5,349 nucleotides of DNA from an uncultured Oscillospiraceae bacterium (lineage in GTDB: Bacteria > Bacillota > Clostridia > Oscillospirales > Ruminococcaceae). The notes under the pieces were generated by a model that did no database searches, was not told the origin of the DNA, and was given only the letters and a program-made list of their open reading frames with translations. The stretch covers positions 1-5,349 of the forward strand of contig CAJUMS010000137.1 of the NCBI GenBank assembly GCA_910587465.1, written 5' to 3'. Positions 1 through 5,174 of this stretch are shown here, piece by piece; the first letter of the stretch is position 1; every line of letters begins with the position of its first letter. A program made the position numbers and the translations under genes.

Positions 1-226
1 CATACAGACCGCCGAGCAGCAGCGCGCCGATCACGACCGCGATCAGAATCTTGATGCCGCTGTCGACGAAATTCTCGCCGCGAGTTGCCGCAAGCATGGT
101 ATTGCTGCGAACCGCAAGCCTGTACGCCGCCGCGCGGGTTATCTGAATCCTGCGGCACACAGCCGACTTAACAAAAGTTACCGCGCCAATGATCTTTGCC
201 TTTGCGTTCTTGAAAAAGTTTCTCAT
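1..226 (-). CDS. DUF6133-like small membrane protein of conjugative elements (partial, C-terminus off window)
   Basis: Seventy-five codons are visible before the window ends. The start is ATG at 226-224, preceded by a strong TGGAGGA Shine-Dalgarno near 234-240. The first 50 residues are basic and Ala-rich. They are followed by a stretch around residues 49-60 (RGENFVDSGIKI) that leads straight into one hydrophobic segment, about residues 60-75 (LIAVVIGALLLGGLY). That combination matches my memory of the DUF6133 family, short one-helix proteins encoded beside the Maff2 and PrgI-like genes of Clostridia conjugative elements. The exact role is unknown; association with the mating-pair or type IV secretion apparatus is inferred from neighbourhood in other elements. 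Family members usually end shortly after the helix, so perhaps 25 residues are missing. The gene lies 128 bases downstream of the DUF3849 gene, beyond three stem-loops that may control it. It could instead be an unrelated one-helix protein. Confidence 0.72.
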   Translation of the reverse strand, partial: MRNFFKNAKAKIIGAVTFVKSAVCRRIQITRAAAYRLAVRSNTMLAATRGENFVDSGIKILIAVVIGALLLGGLY

Positions 227-261
227 AAAAATGTCCTCCAAAAAAATAAATTTATTTATGC

Positions 262-282
262 AAAAACCGCGAATTTCTTCGC
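262..282 (-). terminator. Small GAAA-loop hairpin followed by T5, possible weak terminator or attenuator
   Basis: Read on the minus strand, 282-269 forms a 5-bp stem GCGAA/TTCGC closed by a GAAA tetraloop. It is followed by GG and five T residues (266-262). The shape is that of a short intrinsic terminator lying between the DUF3849 gene and the DUF6133-like gene. The stem is short and two G residues separate it from the T run, so strength is doubtful. Its first two bases (282-281) are also the last two of the neighbouring 8-bp hairpin, so the two cannot both form completely. Confidence 0.35.
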
Positions 283-302
283 AGCAACAAGGACGTTGCT
301 GC
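281..302 (-). repeat. Perfect 8-bp stem-loop in the intergenic gap
   Basis: GCAGCAAC at 281-288 and GTTGCTGC at 295-302 are perfect inverted copies separated by six bases. The result is a stable RNA or DNA hairpin upstream of the DUF6133-like gene. It sits between the larger hairpin at 304-346 and the GAAA-loop hairpin at 269-282, sharing two bases with the latter. Function is not known; attenuation, mRNA end protection or protein binding are all possible. Confidence 0.7.
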
Positions 303-303
303 A

Positions 304-346
304 GTTGCCCCAAAGCGGCGCAGGATGCGCCGCAACAAAGGGCAAC
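304..346 (-). repeat. Large two-tier stem-loop (8-bp GC-rich inner stem, 7-bp outer stem)
   Basis: The outer arms are GTTGCCC at 304-310 and GGGCAAC at 340-346. The inner arms are GCGGCGCA at 315-322 and TGCGCCGC at 326-333, with a three-base loop. Short A-rich internal loops separate the two tiers. This 43-base structure begins 9 bases after the stop of the DUF3849 gene. There is no T run directly after it on either strand, so it is not a classical terminator. It could protect the 3' end of the upstream message, pause polymerase, or be a mobile palindromic repeat. Confidence 0.7.
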
Positions 347-354
347 AGGCGGTA

Positions 355-1074
355 TTACATCTTCATTTCGGGCGAATTATCCTGCGATTGCTCATGCTCC
401 TGATTAAGCTGTTCGAGTTTTTCCCTCGCCCAATCGGGAATATGCTTGATGTCTGCAATGCCGATGAAATCCTGACGGCAGAATTCCGCTTTTTCGCCGT
501 CTGACAGAAAATATCCGAACACCTTTCGCCCGCTTGCGGTGGGGGAGCAGCCGAACCCGCCCGTCGCGAAAAACAACTGATTTTCCGGTGTCCGATATTC
601 TTCTTTCAGAGAGGTATCTCGAAGAATTAACAGTTTATTCGTGTAATCCTGCGGCTCGTCCGACCGGACGATATGCTCTCCGGAAAACAGATTTAATTCC
701 GAGTACATTTTACGAATATCGTCCGCCGCGCCGTCCACCAGACAGCTATGCGAGTTCAGCGCAAATTCGTAGTTCCTGTGGACATCGGGAATATTGAAAC
801 GTTTTGCCCACTCGGTATTTCTGCTGTGAAATCTGCCGTCACCTTTGCGCTCTTGGATCGTATTTGCAATAACCCACATGGTGCGGTCGTAGCCGAATTC
901 CTTGACGGTATTTTCTACGCAGTCCGAAGGGAGCGTCATGCCGTCAAAGCGCTTTGCGATCTGATCATCGAGGAAATCCCTACATCGGATATTCTCGTTT
1001 TTGCTTTCCCGCCAGACGTCAAGTTCACCGTCGTGCTTTGCCGTTTCAGCCGAATATTTATACAAGGGTTTCAT
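355..1074 (-). CDS. DUF3849 domain protein
   Basis: A protein of 239 residues. It opens with MKPLYKYSAETAKHDGEL and continues with features I recognise from DUF3849 proteins of Clostridia mobile elements: an LDVWRESKNENIRC block (18-31), a KEFGYDRTMWVIANTIQ block (58-74), and NSHSCLVDG (107-115). The C-terminal half has a second conserved patch, TPENQLFFATGGFGC (162-176) and FLSDGEKAEF (189-198). No biochemical function is known for the family. There is no signal peptide or membrane segment, so it is probably cytoplasmic. Two adjacent ATG codons are possible starts. The one at 1074 lies 6 bases after GGGAGG (1087-1082), and the one at 1077 only 3, so 1074 is preferred. A further in-frame ATG at 1092 lies upstream of this Shine-Dalgarno and is rejected. 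The 5' end overlaps the antirepressor gene by 17 bases, implying translational coupling. Confidence 0.85.
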   Translation of the reverse strand: MKPLYKYSAETAKHDGELDVWRESKNENIRCRDFLDDQIAKRFDGMTLPSDCVENTVKEFGYDRTMWVIANTIQERKGDGRFHSRNTEWAKRFNIPDVHRNYEFALNSHSCLVDGAADDIRKMYSELNLFSGEHIVRSDEPQDYTNKLLILRDTSLKEEYRTPENQLFFATGGFGCSPTASGRKVFGYFLSDGEKAEFCRQDFIGIADIKHIPDWAREKLEQLNQEHEQSQDNSPEMKM

Positions 1075-1843
1075 CATAATCCTCCCGTTCACACATCGGC
1101 ATTATCCCGCGCTCGGCAAGGAAATTGTACAAAAAAAATCGTCCCGCCTGAGTCCAGCAAGTATGCATAACCGCCTTATCCTCGTCAATCGCATAGGTCT
1201 TACTCTGCGTATATCCGAGGTTCGCATATTCCGCGTAAAGCACCCAAGAATTTCTGATAGAATACTGAATCCCGTAATCGTGAAGCATTCTGTTGAACGC
1301 TATAGCGCTCATGCCATAATCCTTTGCAATCTGCGTCACGGGAACTGCATTCTTGCTGTTCAAAATGCGGTCATAATAATTCGCCTTTACCGAAAGGAAA
1401 GCATTTTCTTCTTCAAGTTTTCTGCGCTTGTCCTGTTCGTCAGCAAGTGTGGTGAGCAGCTTTGCCAGCACGCGCGGATCGCTCATGGTCTTGTGCAAAG
1501 TTTCCGCTGTGATATACGCACCGTGCTTTCTCAAAGAGGGAAGGACCTCGGCTGTGATCCAATGGCGGAATTTTCTTGCGTTCGGCAGCTTGCTCGAAAG
1601 GATAAGACTGTACAAACCGCTTTCGTTAATAAGCCAAACTCCCGACTGTCTGCTGAGTTTTAACGTTTCGTTAAAACTCATATCTTCTTTATCAACATGG
1701 TCATTAAGCGCTTTCGTTGGATTTGTATATCCTAATGTTAATGCAACATCCTTGCTGACAAACCAAGGCTCGCCGTCGATATTCATCGTTCTGATCTCGC
1801 CAAATTCCTCGTTCTTAAAAAGAATTATTTCGTTATCATTCAT
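1058..1843 (-). CDS. Phage-type antirepressor, BRO-N plus KilAC domains
   Basis: A protein of 261 residues. Residues about 5-107 form a BRO-N domain: IILFKNEEFGEIRTM, then WFVSKDVALTLGYTNPTKAL (27-46), LINESGLYSLILSSKLPNAR (71-90) and KFRHWITAEVLPSLRKHG (91-108). Residues 133-152 are charged and likely coiled coil. Residues about 153-247 match the KilAC/ANT DNA-binding domain (NAVPVTQIAKDYGMSAIAFN at 165-184; AGRFFLYNFLAERG at 233-246). In phages such proteins counter repressors and help switch lytic genes on; in conjugative elements a similar regulatory role is inferred. The start at 1843 is set by AGGAGG (1855-1850) six bases upstream. An in-frame ATG at 1882 lies inside the previous gene and is rejected. 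The gene overlaps the AbrB-like gene by 8 bases upstream and DUF3849 by 17 bases downstream, so the three are probably translated as a coupled set. Confidence 0.9.
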   Translation of the reverse strand: MNDNEIILFKNEEFGEIRTMNIDGEPWFVSKDVALTLGYTNPTKALNDHVDKEDMSFNETLKLSRQSGVWLINESGLYSLILSSKLPNARKFRHWITAEVLPSLRKHGAYITAETLHKTMSDPRVLAKLLTTLADEQDKRRKLEEENAFLSVKANYYDRILNSKNAVPVTQIAKDYGMSAIAFNRMLHDYGIQYSIRNSWVLYAEYANLGYTQSKTYAIDEDKAVMHTCWTQAGRFFLYNFLAERGIMPMCEREDYDETLV

Positions 1844-2075
1844 CGCAAGCCTCCTGCACCAAAACACAGCCGTCATAAGCACTTACCTCGAGTACCGCGT
1901 CCTCGGGAATCCCGGCCTCGTCAAGAAACTCCTGCGGAATTTTGATCTCATCATCAAAGTCGCAGTCAATCGTGACGGTAACCTTGTCGTTCGGCACGAG
2001 AGCAAGGATTTCTCTCAACTGCGCCGACATCTTGATATTTCCGTTTTTCGTAATTCTGCTGTTAAATGTCACCAT
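1836..2075 (-). CDS. AbrB/SpoVT/MazE-like protein with two tandem half-domains
   Basis: A protein of 79 residues. AbrB-type swapped-hairpin domains are about 45 residues and normally work as homodimers. Here the pattern appears twice: GNIKMSAQLREILALVPNDK (12-31) continuing into VTVTID, and DEIKIPQEFLDEAGIPEDAV (42-61) continuing into LEVSAYDGCVLV. Each has the strand, Pro/Ser turn, short helix, Gly/Leu-x-Pro-x-D turn and second strand of the fold. The role is probably DNA binding: a transcription regulator, or an antitoxin-like protein, although no toxin gene is adjacent. The start ATG at 2075 has GGAGGA at 2086-2081. The gene overlaps the adenine methyltransferase by 14 bases upstream and the antirepressor by 8 bases downstream, so its level is tied to both. 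The fold assignment is by eye and is stronger for the second half. Confidence 0.75.
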   Translation of the reverse strand: MVTFNSRITKNGNIKMSAQLREILALVPNDKVTVTIDCDFDDEIKIPQEFLDEAGIPEDAVLEVSAYDGCVLVQEACDE

Positions 2076-2892
2076 AATTGTCCTCCAATTCGAAAAGTGA
2101 AATCTGCTGATTGGTATTCAGCCTTTCATTCAAGTCGTAATTTGCTATGAGCAGCTCGCCGAACATACTCCCGCCGTCAAACCTCTGGCGGATATTGTTC
2201 AAGCGCTCATACGAATACATTTCGTACCCCTCATAAAGCGCCCGTATTTCGGGGCAGTCGTTATACGAAACTAAAAACTTCCCCGAAATATTTTTCAGCG
2301 AATCCCGCAAACGCTCATGATCGGCGGTCGTAAAGCCTACGTTTTCGTAATAACTTTCGGTCGAAAAATACGGCGGATCGCAATAAAAAAAGCTCACCTC
2401 ACTGTCCTGAGCAGAGATGAGTTTCTCGAAATCCTTATTCTCGATTACGACCTTTTGCAGCCGCCGCGAAGCCTGTTCTATAAGCGGAAAATTACCCCAC
2501 ATTGAGTGTGGTTTTCCACCGAAACTGTCACAGCCGCTTGCGTATGAATACCTTATCAATTGATAGAAATTCGCGGCTCTTTGCACATCGCCGATCTCGG
2601 CTTTTTCGCTGATGATATGCTTGATTCTATCGAAATCTTCACGACAGTTCAGCACATATTTCAGCTTCTCAATCAGTTCCTCGCTGTGTTCGCGGACGCA
2701 ATAAAACAAATTTGATATATTTGAATTCGCGTCGTTGAATATTTCGTGATCGTTCCCCGGCGGCTTCGCGAACAGTATCCAGCCGCCGCCACCGAAAACC
2801 TCGATATACTTCTCGTAATAAAGAGGAAATCTCGGAACAATTATATCGCGGCTGCTTTTTTTACCGCCGATCCAACTTAAAAAACTATTTAT
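2062..2892 (-). CDS. D12-class (Dam-like) N6-adenine DNA methyltransferase, full length from an ATA start
   Basis: A protein of 276 residues if it starts at ATA 2892-2890. It transfers a methyl group from AdoMet to adenine N6 in a specific DNA site. Motif X is SWIGGKK (6-12) and the AdoMet motif I is YIEVFGGGGW (29-38). FNDANSN (52-58) follows, and the catalytic motif IV is DPPY (172-175). A conserved C-terminal block is FGELLIANYD (244-253). Residues about 80-160 are probably the target-recognition region. The target site cannot be read from sequence. The reading frame has a TGA at 2901-2899 and no ATG, GTG or TTG until codon 62 (TTG at 2709), which would delete motifs X and I. ATA stands where homologues have the Met of an MNSF-type start, 9 bases after GGAGG. 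No restriction endonuclease is adjacent, so it looks like an orphan enzyme. It overlaps the AbrB-like gene by 14 bases. A start-codon mutation that silences the gene is the alternative reading. Confidence 0.88.
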   Translation of the reverse strand: MNSFLSWIGGKKSSRDIIVPRFPLYYEKYIEVFGGGGWILFAKPPGNDHEIFNDANSNISNLFYCVREHSEELIEKLKYVLNCREDFDRIKHIISEKAEIGDVQRAANFYQLIRYSYASGCDSFGGKPHSMWGNFPLIEQASRRLQKVVIENKDFEKLISAQDSEVSFFYCDPPYFSTESYYENVGFTTADHERLRDSLKNISGKFLVSYNDCPEIRALYEGYEMYSYERLNNIRQRFDGGSMFGELLIANYDLNERLNTNQQISLFELEDNYGDI

Positions 2893-2894
2893 TT

Positions 2895-2941
2895 TTGATC
2901 ACCTCCAAATCGTGTTTCCTGCAAAACAGCGAGGTGACCAA
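2895..2941 (-). promoter_or_regulatory. Hairpin that hides the Shine-Dalgarno of the adenine methyltransferase
   Basis: In the minus-strand transcript, bases 2941-2931 (UUGGUCACCUC minus its first U) pair with 2905-2895 (GAGGUGAUCAA minus its last A) in an 11-bp stem with one G-U pair and a 25-base loop (2930-2906). The stem covers nearly all of the Shine-Dalgarno GGAGGTGATC (2906-2897) and ends two bases before the ATA start. This is directly visible pairing; translational repression is inferred. The same inverted repeat in DNA could be a protein-binding operator. Confidence 0.6.
2897..2906 (-). promoter_or_regulatory. Extended Shine-Dalgarno that decides an ATA start
   Basis: GGAGGTGATC on the minus strand is complementary over all ten bases to the usual 3' end of bacterial 16S rRNA (GATCACCTCC). 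The core GGAGG lies 9 bases before the ATA codon at 2892. No ATG, GTG or TTG follows in the methyltransferase frame at a workable distance, so this site selects the ATA. In another frame a GTG at 2902-2900 opens only a five-codon ORF and overlaps the Shine-Dalgarno itself. Confidence 0.75.
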
Positions 2942-3004
2942 TCAACCGTATTTAATTTGGAGTCGTGCTGCACCTGCTGTTTCACAGGCGAACACAATTA
3001 TTTA

Positions 3005-3337
3005 TTACATGGTTTGCTCCATATTTGGAGCGGGATTTGCGAATTCGTCGAGCGTCATGTTCTCGCCGAGGTAGTTGTAGTCCTCATCTTCGAGAACAAT
3101 CCCCTCGTCCGCGCCCTCGATAGGCTCTCGCGTGACGACCGTTCCCCAATGGTTGACCATCACGAATTTTTTTACCTCGGAGGGCGTTCCGTCACAATCA
3201 TCGCTGTCGCGGATATCATAGGCGTGAAGCCCCTCGGGGAGCGATTTCCGATCAATCCGCAAGCAAGTAAAAAGCGCGTCATGACCGAGAATTTCAAAGC
3301 GTTCGTAATCCGCTTCGTTAGCGTTTATCGGTTTCAT
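3005..3337 (-). CDS. LPD28-like small accessory protein
   Basis: A protein of 110 residues. The order of blocks matches what I remember of the LPD28 domain of Clostridia and phage mobile elements: an ALFTCLRIDR strand (21-30), LPEGLHAYDIRDSDD (33-47), VMVNHWGTVVTREPIE (59-74) and EDEDYNYLGENMTLDEFAN (82-100). LPD domains are named for association with large polyvalent proteins; no function is established. It is acidic, soluble and has no membrane segment. The start ATG at 3337 follows AAAGGA, and the Shine-Dalgarno directly adjoins the TGA of the preceding YubB-like gene; the genes are 11 bases apart and likely coupled. The gene ends with two TAA codons in tandem (3007-3002). A perfect 6-bp palindrome lies in the last codons. 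Confidence 0.72.
   Translation of the reverse strand: MKPINANEADYERFEILGHDALFTCLRIDRKSLPEGLHAYDIRDSDDCDGTPSEVKKFVMVNHWGTVVTREPIEGADEGIVLEDEDYNYLGENMTLDEFANPAPNMEQTM
3016..3031. repeat. Perfect 6-bp inverted repeat at the end of the LPD28-like gene
   Basis: GCTCCA at 3016-3021 and TGGAGC at 3026-3031 flank a TATT loop within the last nine codons of the gene. It contains the same ATTTGGAG octamer (3023-3030) that recurs at 2955-2962 and, inverted, at 2903-2910. There is no T run, so it is not a terminator. Confidence 0.55.
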
Positions 3338-3348
3338 GTTTTTTCCTT

Positions 3349-4080
3349 TCAGCTCATGGTCGGGCTTTCGTCCGGTTCGTCGGAGTGGTAATCATACGAT
3401 CCGGTTTCTTCATTAAAAACATAGCCTTCGTCCTCGAGGCCAAGTTTCCAAAGGTTTGCAGCAAGCTCATACGCGTCGCGGGAATGTGCGTTGTAGAACT
3501 CGTCAAAGGTGACTTCTCCGTTTTCAAATTCAGCCATTCCCGTATTTACGCCCAGATCCTCGTCAGCCCAACAGTACTCAAATTTGAGATCGGGAAAGTT
3601 TTCTGCGAGCTTTTGGATCACGGGCATCGCGCGCGACCAAGCTGTATTGAATGTGATCGTGTTATCTTCGCCGATTTCCGCGTTATACGCCGACCATTTT
3701 GTTCCCCAGTTACTCCGCGCCCATTCGTACCAAGTCGCCGCGCCGTATTTCTGCTCGTTTTGAAACGCCGTTTTACCGAGCTCCCATTCGTCGCGCCTGA
3801 TGTCCTGCCGCGCTCGGAGAAAAATTCCCTCTTTTTCTTTCGGAATATTCAGCAAATCCTTTTGCTCAGTTCCGGCAAAGGTGTAGACGTACACAAAATC
3901 CTTATACGCTTTCAGCCCTTTCTCCGTGCGGCTTCCCGCTTCGATATTCAGCGATTCCGGCATGGGAATTATTTGGTTGAAGTCCAACACAGAATCCTTG
4001 CCTTTAACGCTGCTCAGAAGTTCATCAATTCTGTTCTGATCCCCCTCCAAGCGCAGGCGGTTCATAATATGGTTCGGCAT
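3349..4080 (-). CDS. YubB/Api92-like (DUF1281) protein with ferredoxin-like fold
   Basis: A protein of 243 residues. The start MPNHIMNRLRLEG is the hallmark of the Api92/YubB family (PNHxxNxLxxxG), followed by LDFNQIIPMPESL (32-44). The middle carries the aromatic patch ATWYEWARSNWGTKWSAYNA (115-134), with its conserved WG-x-KW-x-x-N pattern. A Glu/Asp-rich tail with FEYCWADED (167-175) follows. Family members are encoded on plasmids, phages and conjugative elements, and the fold is described as ferredoxin-like without iron-sulfur ligands. Function is unknown. The start at 4080 is fixed by the MPNH motif and the GGAGGGAG sequence upstream (4096-4089). The first 56 bases overlap the 3' end of the cytosine methyltransferase gene in another frame, an unusually long overlap that implies coupling. 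The LPD28-like gene follows 11 bases downstream. Confidence 0.85.
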   Translation of the reverse strand: MPNHIMNRLRLEGDQNRIDELLSSVKGKDSVLDFNQIIPMPESLNIEAGSRTEKGLKAYKDFVYVYTFAGTEQKDLLNIPKEKEGIFLRARQDIRRDEWELGKTAFQNEQKYGAATWYEWARSNWGTKWSAYNAEIGEDNTITFNTAWSRAMPVIQKLAENFPDLKFEYCWADEDLGVNTGMAEFENGEVTFDEFYNAHSRDAYELAANLWKLGLEDEGYVFNEETGSYDYHSDEPDESPTMS

Positions 4081-5161
4081 CTATCTCACTCCCTCCGTCA
4101 AAAATTATGTCGCGGATTTTTTCGCCTATCGCCTTGATAACCGGAACCGAAACCGCATTTCCCGCCATTTTGTAAAGACGGCTGTCGCTTATTCCAAGCG
4201 CTGCGACCTTATCAAACTGTTCGGTTGCAAAGCCCTGAGCGCGCCATGCTTCAATCGGCATCAGTTTTCTTATCCGAAAATACCTTATATTCCCGTTTTC
4301 ATCAACAACGACAACGGCATAGGCTGTGCGTTCCGACTCGAAGTACTCGCTTTTGTCCGCAAGATCGATCACCATCGGACTCATTTCAACCAACACGCCC
4401 GAGCTTGTTCCCTTGAAATTTGTGATTCCCGAATCGTATCTCGCAACGATACATCGGATGTAATCCAACAGTTTCGGATCGGGATTCATGTCAACGGTAT
4501 AAAGCCCCGTATGAACGCCTTGCCCTCCATCACCTGCGCATTGGGTGCAGGCAATTCCGTTGATGTCATAGACACGCTGTCCTTGCGTTCCTCCGATGAT
4601 CTTGCACAGATCTTTGCCGCCGCGTTCTTCGAAATGAAATATTTCTCCGGCGCGGTCGGTTCGATGATGTCCGGCAATGTAGACGCGCTTTCGTTCTTGG
4701 GGCAGCCAACTTTTTGTGTCAAGCACACGCCATTCAACAATATACCCCAGCTCAGAAAGCGTAAGGAGGATTTTCCTGAAGGTTTTCCCTTGATTATGGA
4801 CAAGAAGCGCTCTGACGTTTTCAAGCAGAAAAGCTGCAGGTCGCTTATCTCGGATGATTCGGGCAAGCTCAAAGAAAAGAGCTCCGCGGGGATCGGCAAA
4901 GCCTTTTCTAAGTCCGCAGCCCGCGAATGATTGACATGGAAAACCGCCGACGAACAAGTCGAAATCGGGCATTCCTGCGGTATCAATTCCTGTAACGTCA
5001 TTGTAAAAGACCTCCTTTTCGGTGTTGTACATTGCTTTGTAAGCCGCCGCAGCATAGCGGTCTATTTCACAGCTCCCGATACATTCAAAGCCACCCGCTT
5101 GCTCGAGACCGCTGCGAAAACCGCCGATTCCTGCGAAGCAGTCAAAGAATTTAATTGCTAT
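4025..5161 (-). CDS. C5-cytosine DNA methyltransferase, full length from an ATA start
   Basis: A protein of 378 residues if it starts at ATA 5161-5159. It methylates C5 of cytosine in a specific DNA site using AdoMet. The motifs run in the standard order: motif I FFDCFAGIGGF (5-15); motif II CEID (31-34); motif IV GGFPCQSFAG (72-81), with catalytic Cys76; motif VI ENV (114-116); motif VIII QERKRVYIAG (155-164); a target-recognition stretch with GQRVYDINGIACTQ (about 194-207) and GVHTGLY; motif IX RKLMPIEAWRAQGF (298-311); and motif X GNAVSVPV (334-341). The frame has a TAA just before the Shine-Dalgarno and no ATG, GTG or TTG until codon 44 (ATG 5032), which would remove motif I. ATT at codon 3 is a second unconventional option but lies further from the Shine-Dalgarno. 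The tail of about 18 residues is overprinted on the next gene. The target site is unknown and no restriction partner is visible. Confidence 0.9.
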   Translation of the reverse strand: MAIKFFDCFAGIGGFRSGLEQAGGFECIGSCEIDRYAAAAYKAMYNTEKEVFYNDVTGIDTAGMPDFDLFVGGFPCQSFAGCGLRKGFADPRGALFFELARIIRDKRPAAFLLENVRALLVHNQGKTFRKILLTLSELGYIVEWRVLDTKSWLPQERKRVYIAGHHRTDRAGEIFHFEERGGKDLCKIIGGTQGQRVYDINGIACTQCAGDGGQGVHTGLYTVDMNPDPKLLDYIRCIVARYDSGITNFKGTSSGVLVEMSPMVIDLADKSEYFESERTAYAVVVVDENGNIRYFRIRKLMPIEAWRAQGFATEQFDKVAALGISDSRLYKMAGNAVSVPVIKAIGEKIRDIIFDGGSEIDAEPYYEPPALGGGSEQN

Positions 5162-5168
5162 AAAACCA

Positions 5169-5174
5169 CTCCTT
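5169..5174 (-). promoter_or_regulatory. Shine-Dalgarno that decides the ATA start of the cytosine methyltransferase
   Basis: AAGGAG on the minus strand (5174-5169) is followed by seven bases and then ATA at 5161-5159. An in-frame TAA lies directly upstream, overlapping the first A of this site, so the protein cannot start earlier, and the next conventional codon in frame is 129 bases downstream. Confidence 0.7.

Larger units (their letters stand above)
2893..3004. other. Structured 112-base intergenic region
   Basis: The gap between the LPD28-like gene and the adenine methyltransferase holds no convincing gene. Besides the 11-bp hairpin it has an octamer CTCCAAAT (minus strand 2962-2955) complementary to ATTTGGAG at 2910-2903, which includes part of the Shine-Dalgarno. 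It also has AAACAGC (2982-2976) complementary to GCTGTTT in the hairpin loop (2930-2924). These pairings cross each other, so they would be alternatives or a pseudoknot. Complementarities of 7-8 bases can occur by chance; the 11-bp stem is the reliable part. Confidence 0.5.

Noticed and set aside
189..407. 72-residue plus-strand frame across the stem-loop region
   Set aside because: It spans the hairpins and both flanking minus-strand genes, with no domain and no good ribosome site; best seen as chance.
1058..1882. Antirepressor starting at ATG 1882
   Set aside because: The extra 13 residues lie inside the AbrB-like gene and are not BRO-like; AGGAGG is placed for the ATG at 1843.
2062..2709. 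Adenine methyltransferase starting at TTG 2709 (215 residues)
   Set aside because: This form lacks the WIGGKK and FGGGGW motifs that are encoded in the same frame up to 2892, and no Shine-Dalgarno stands out there.
3385..4137. 250-residue plus-strand reading frame opposite the YubB-like gene
   Set aside because: Antisense shadow of a recognised gene, with no Shine-Dalgarno noted and no family resemblance. The same applies to the other long plus-strand frames at 748-1170, 1001-1663, 1428-2150 and 2912-3391.
4025..5032. Cytosine methyltransferase starting at ATG 5032 (335 residues)
   Set aside because: It would lose motif I and motif II (FAGIGGF and CEID), which are intact in frame upstream to the ATA at 5161.
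4486..5055. 189-residue minus-strand reading frame inside the methyltransferase
   Set aside because: It lies in another frame of a gene with all catalytic motifs present, has Ser/Leu-rich random-looking sequence and no recognised domain.
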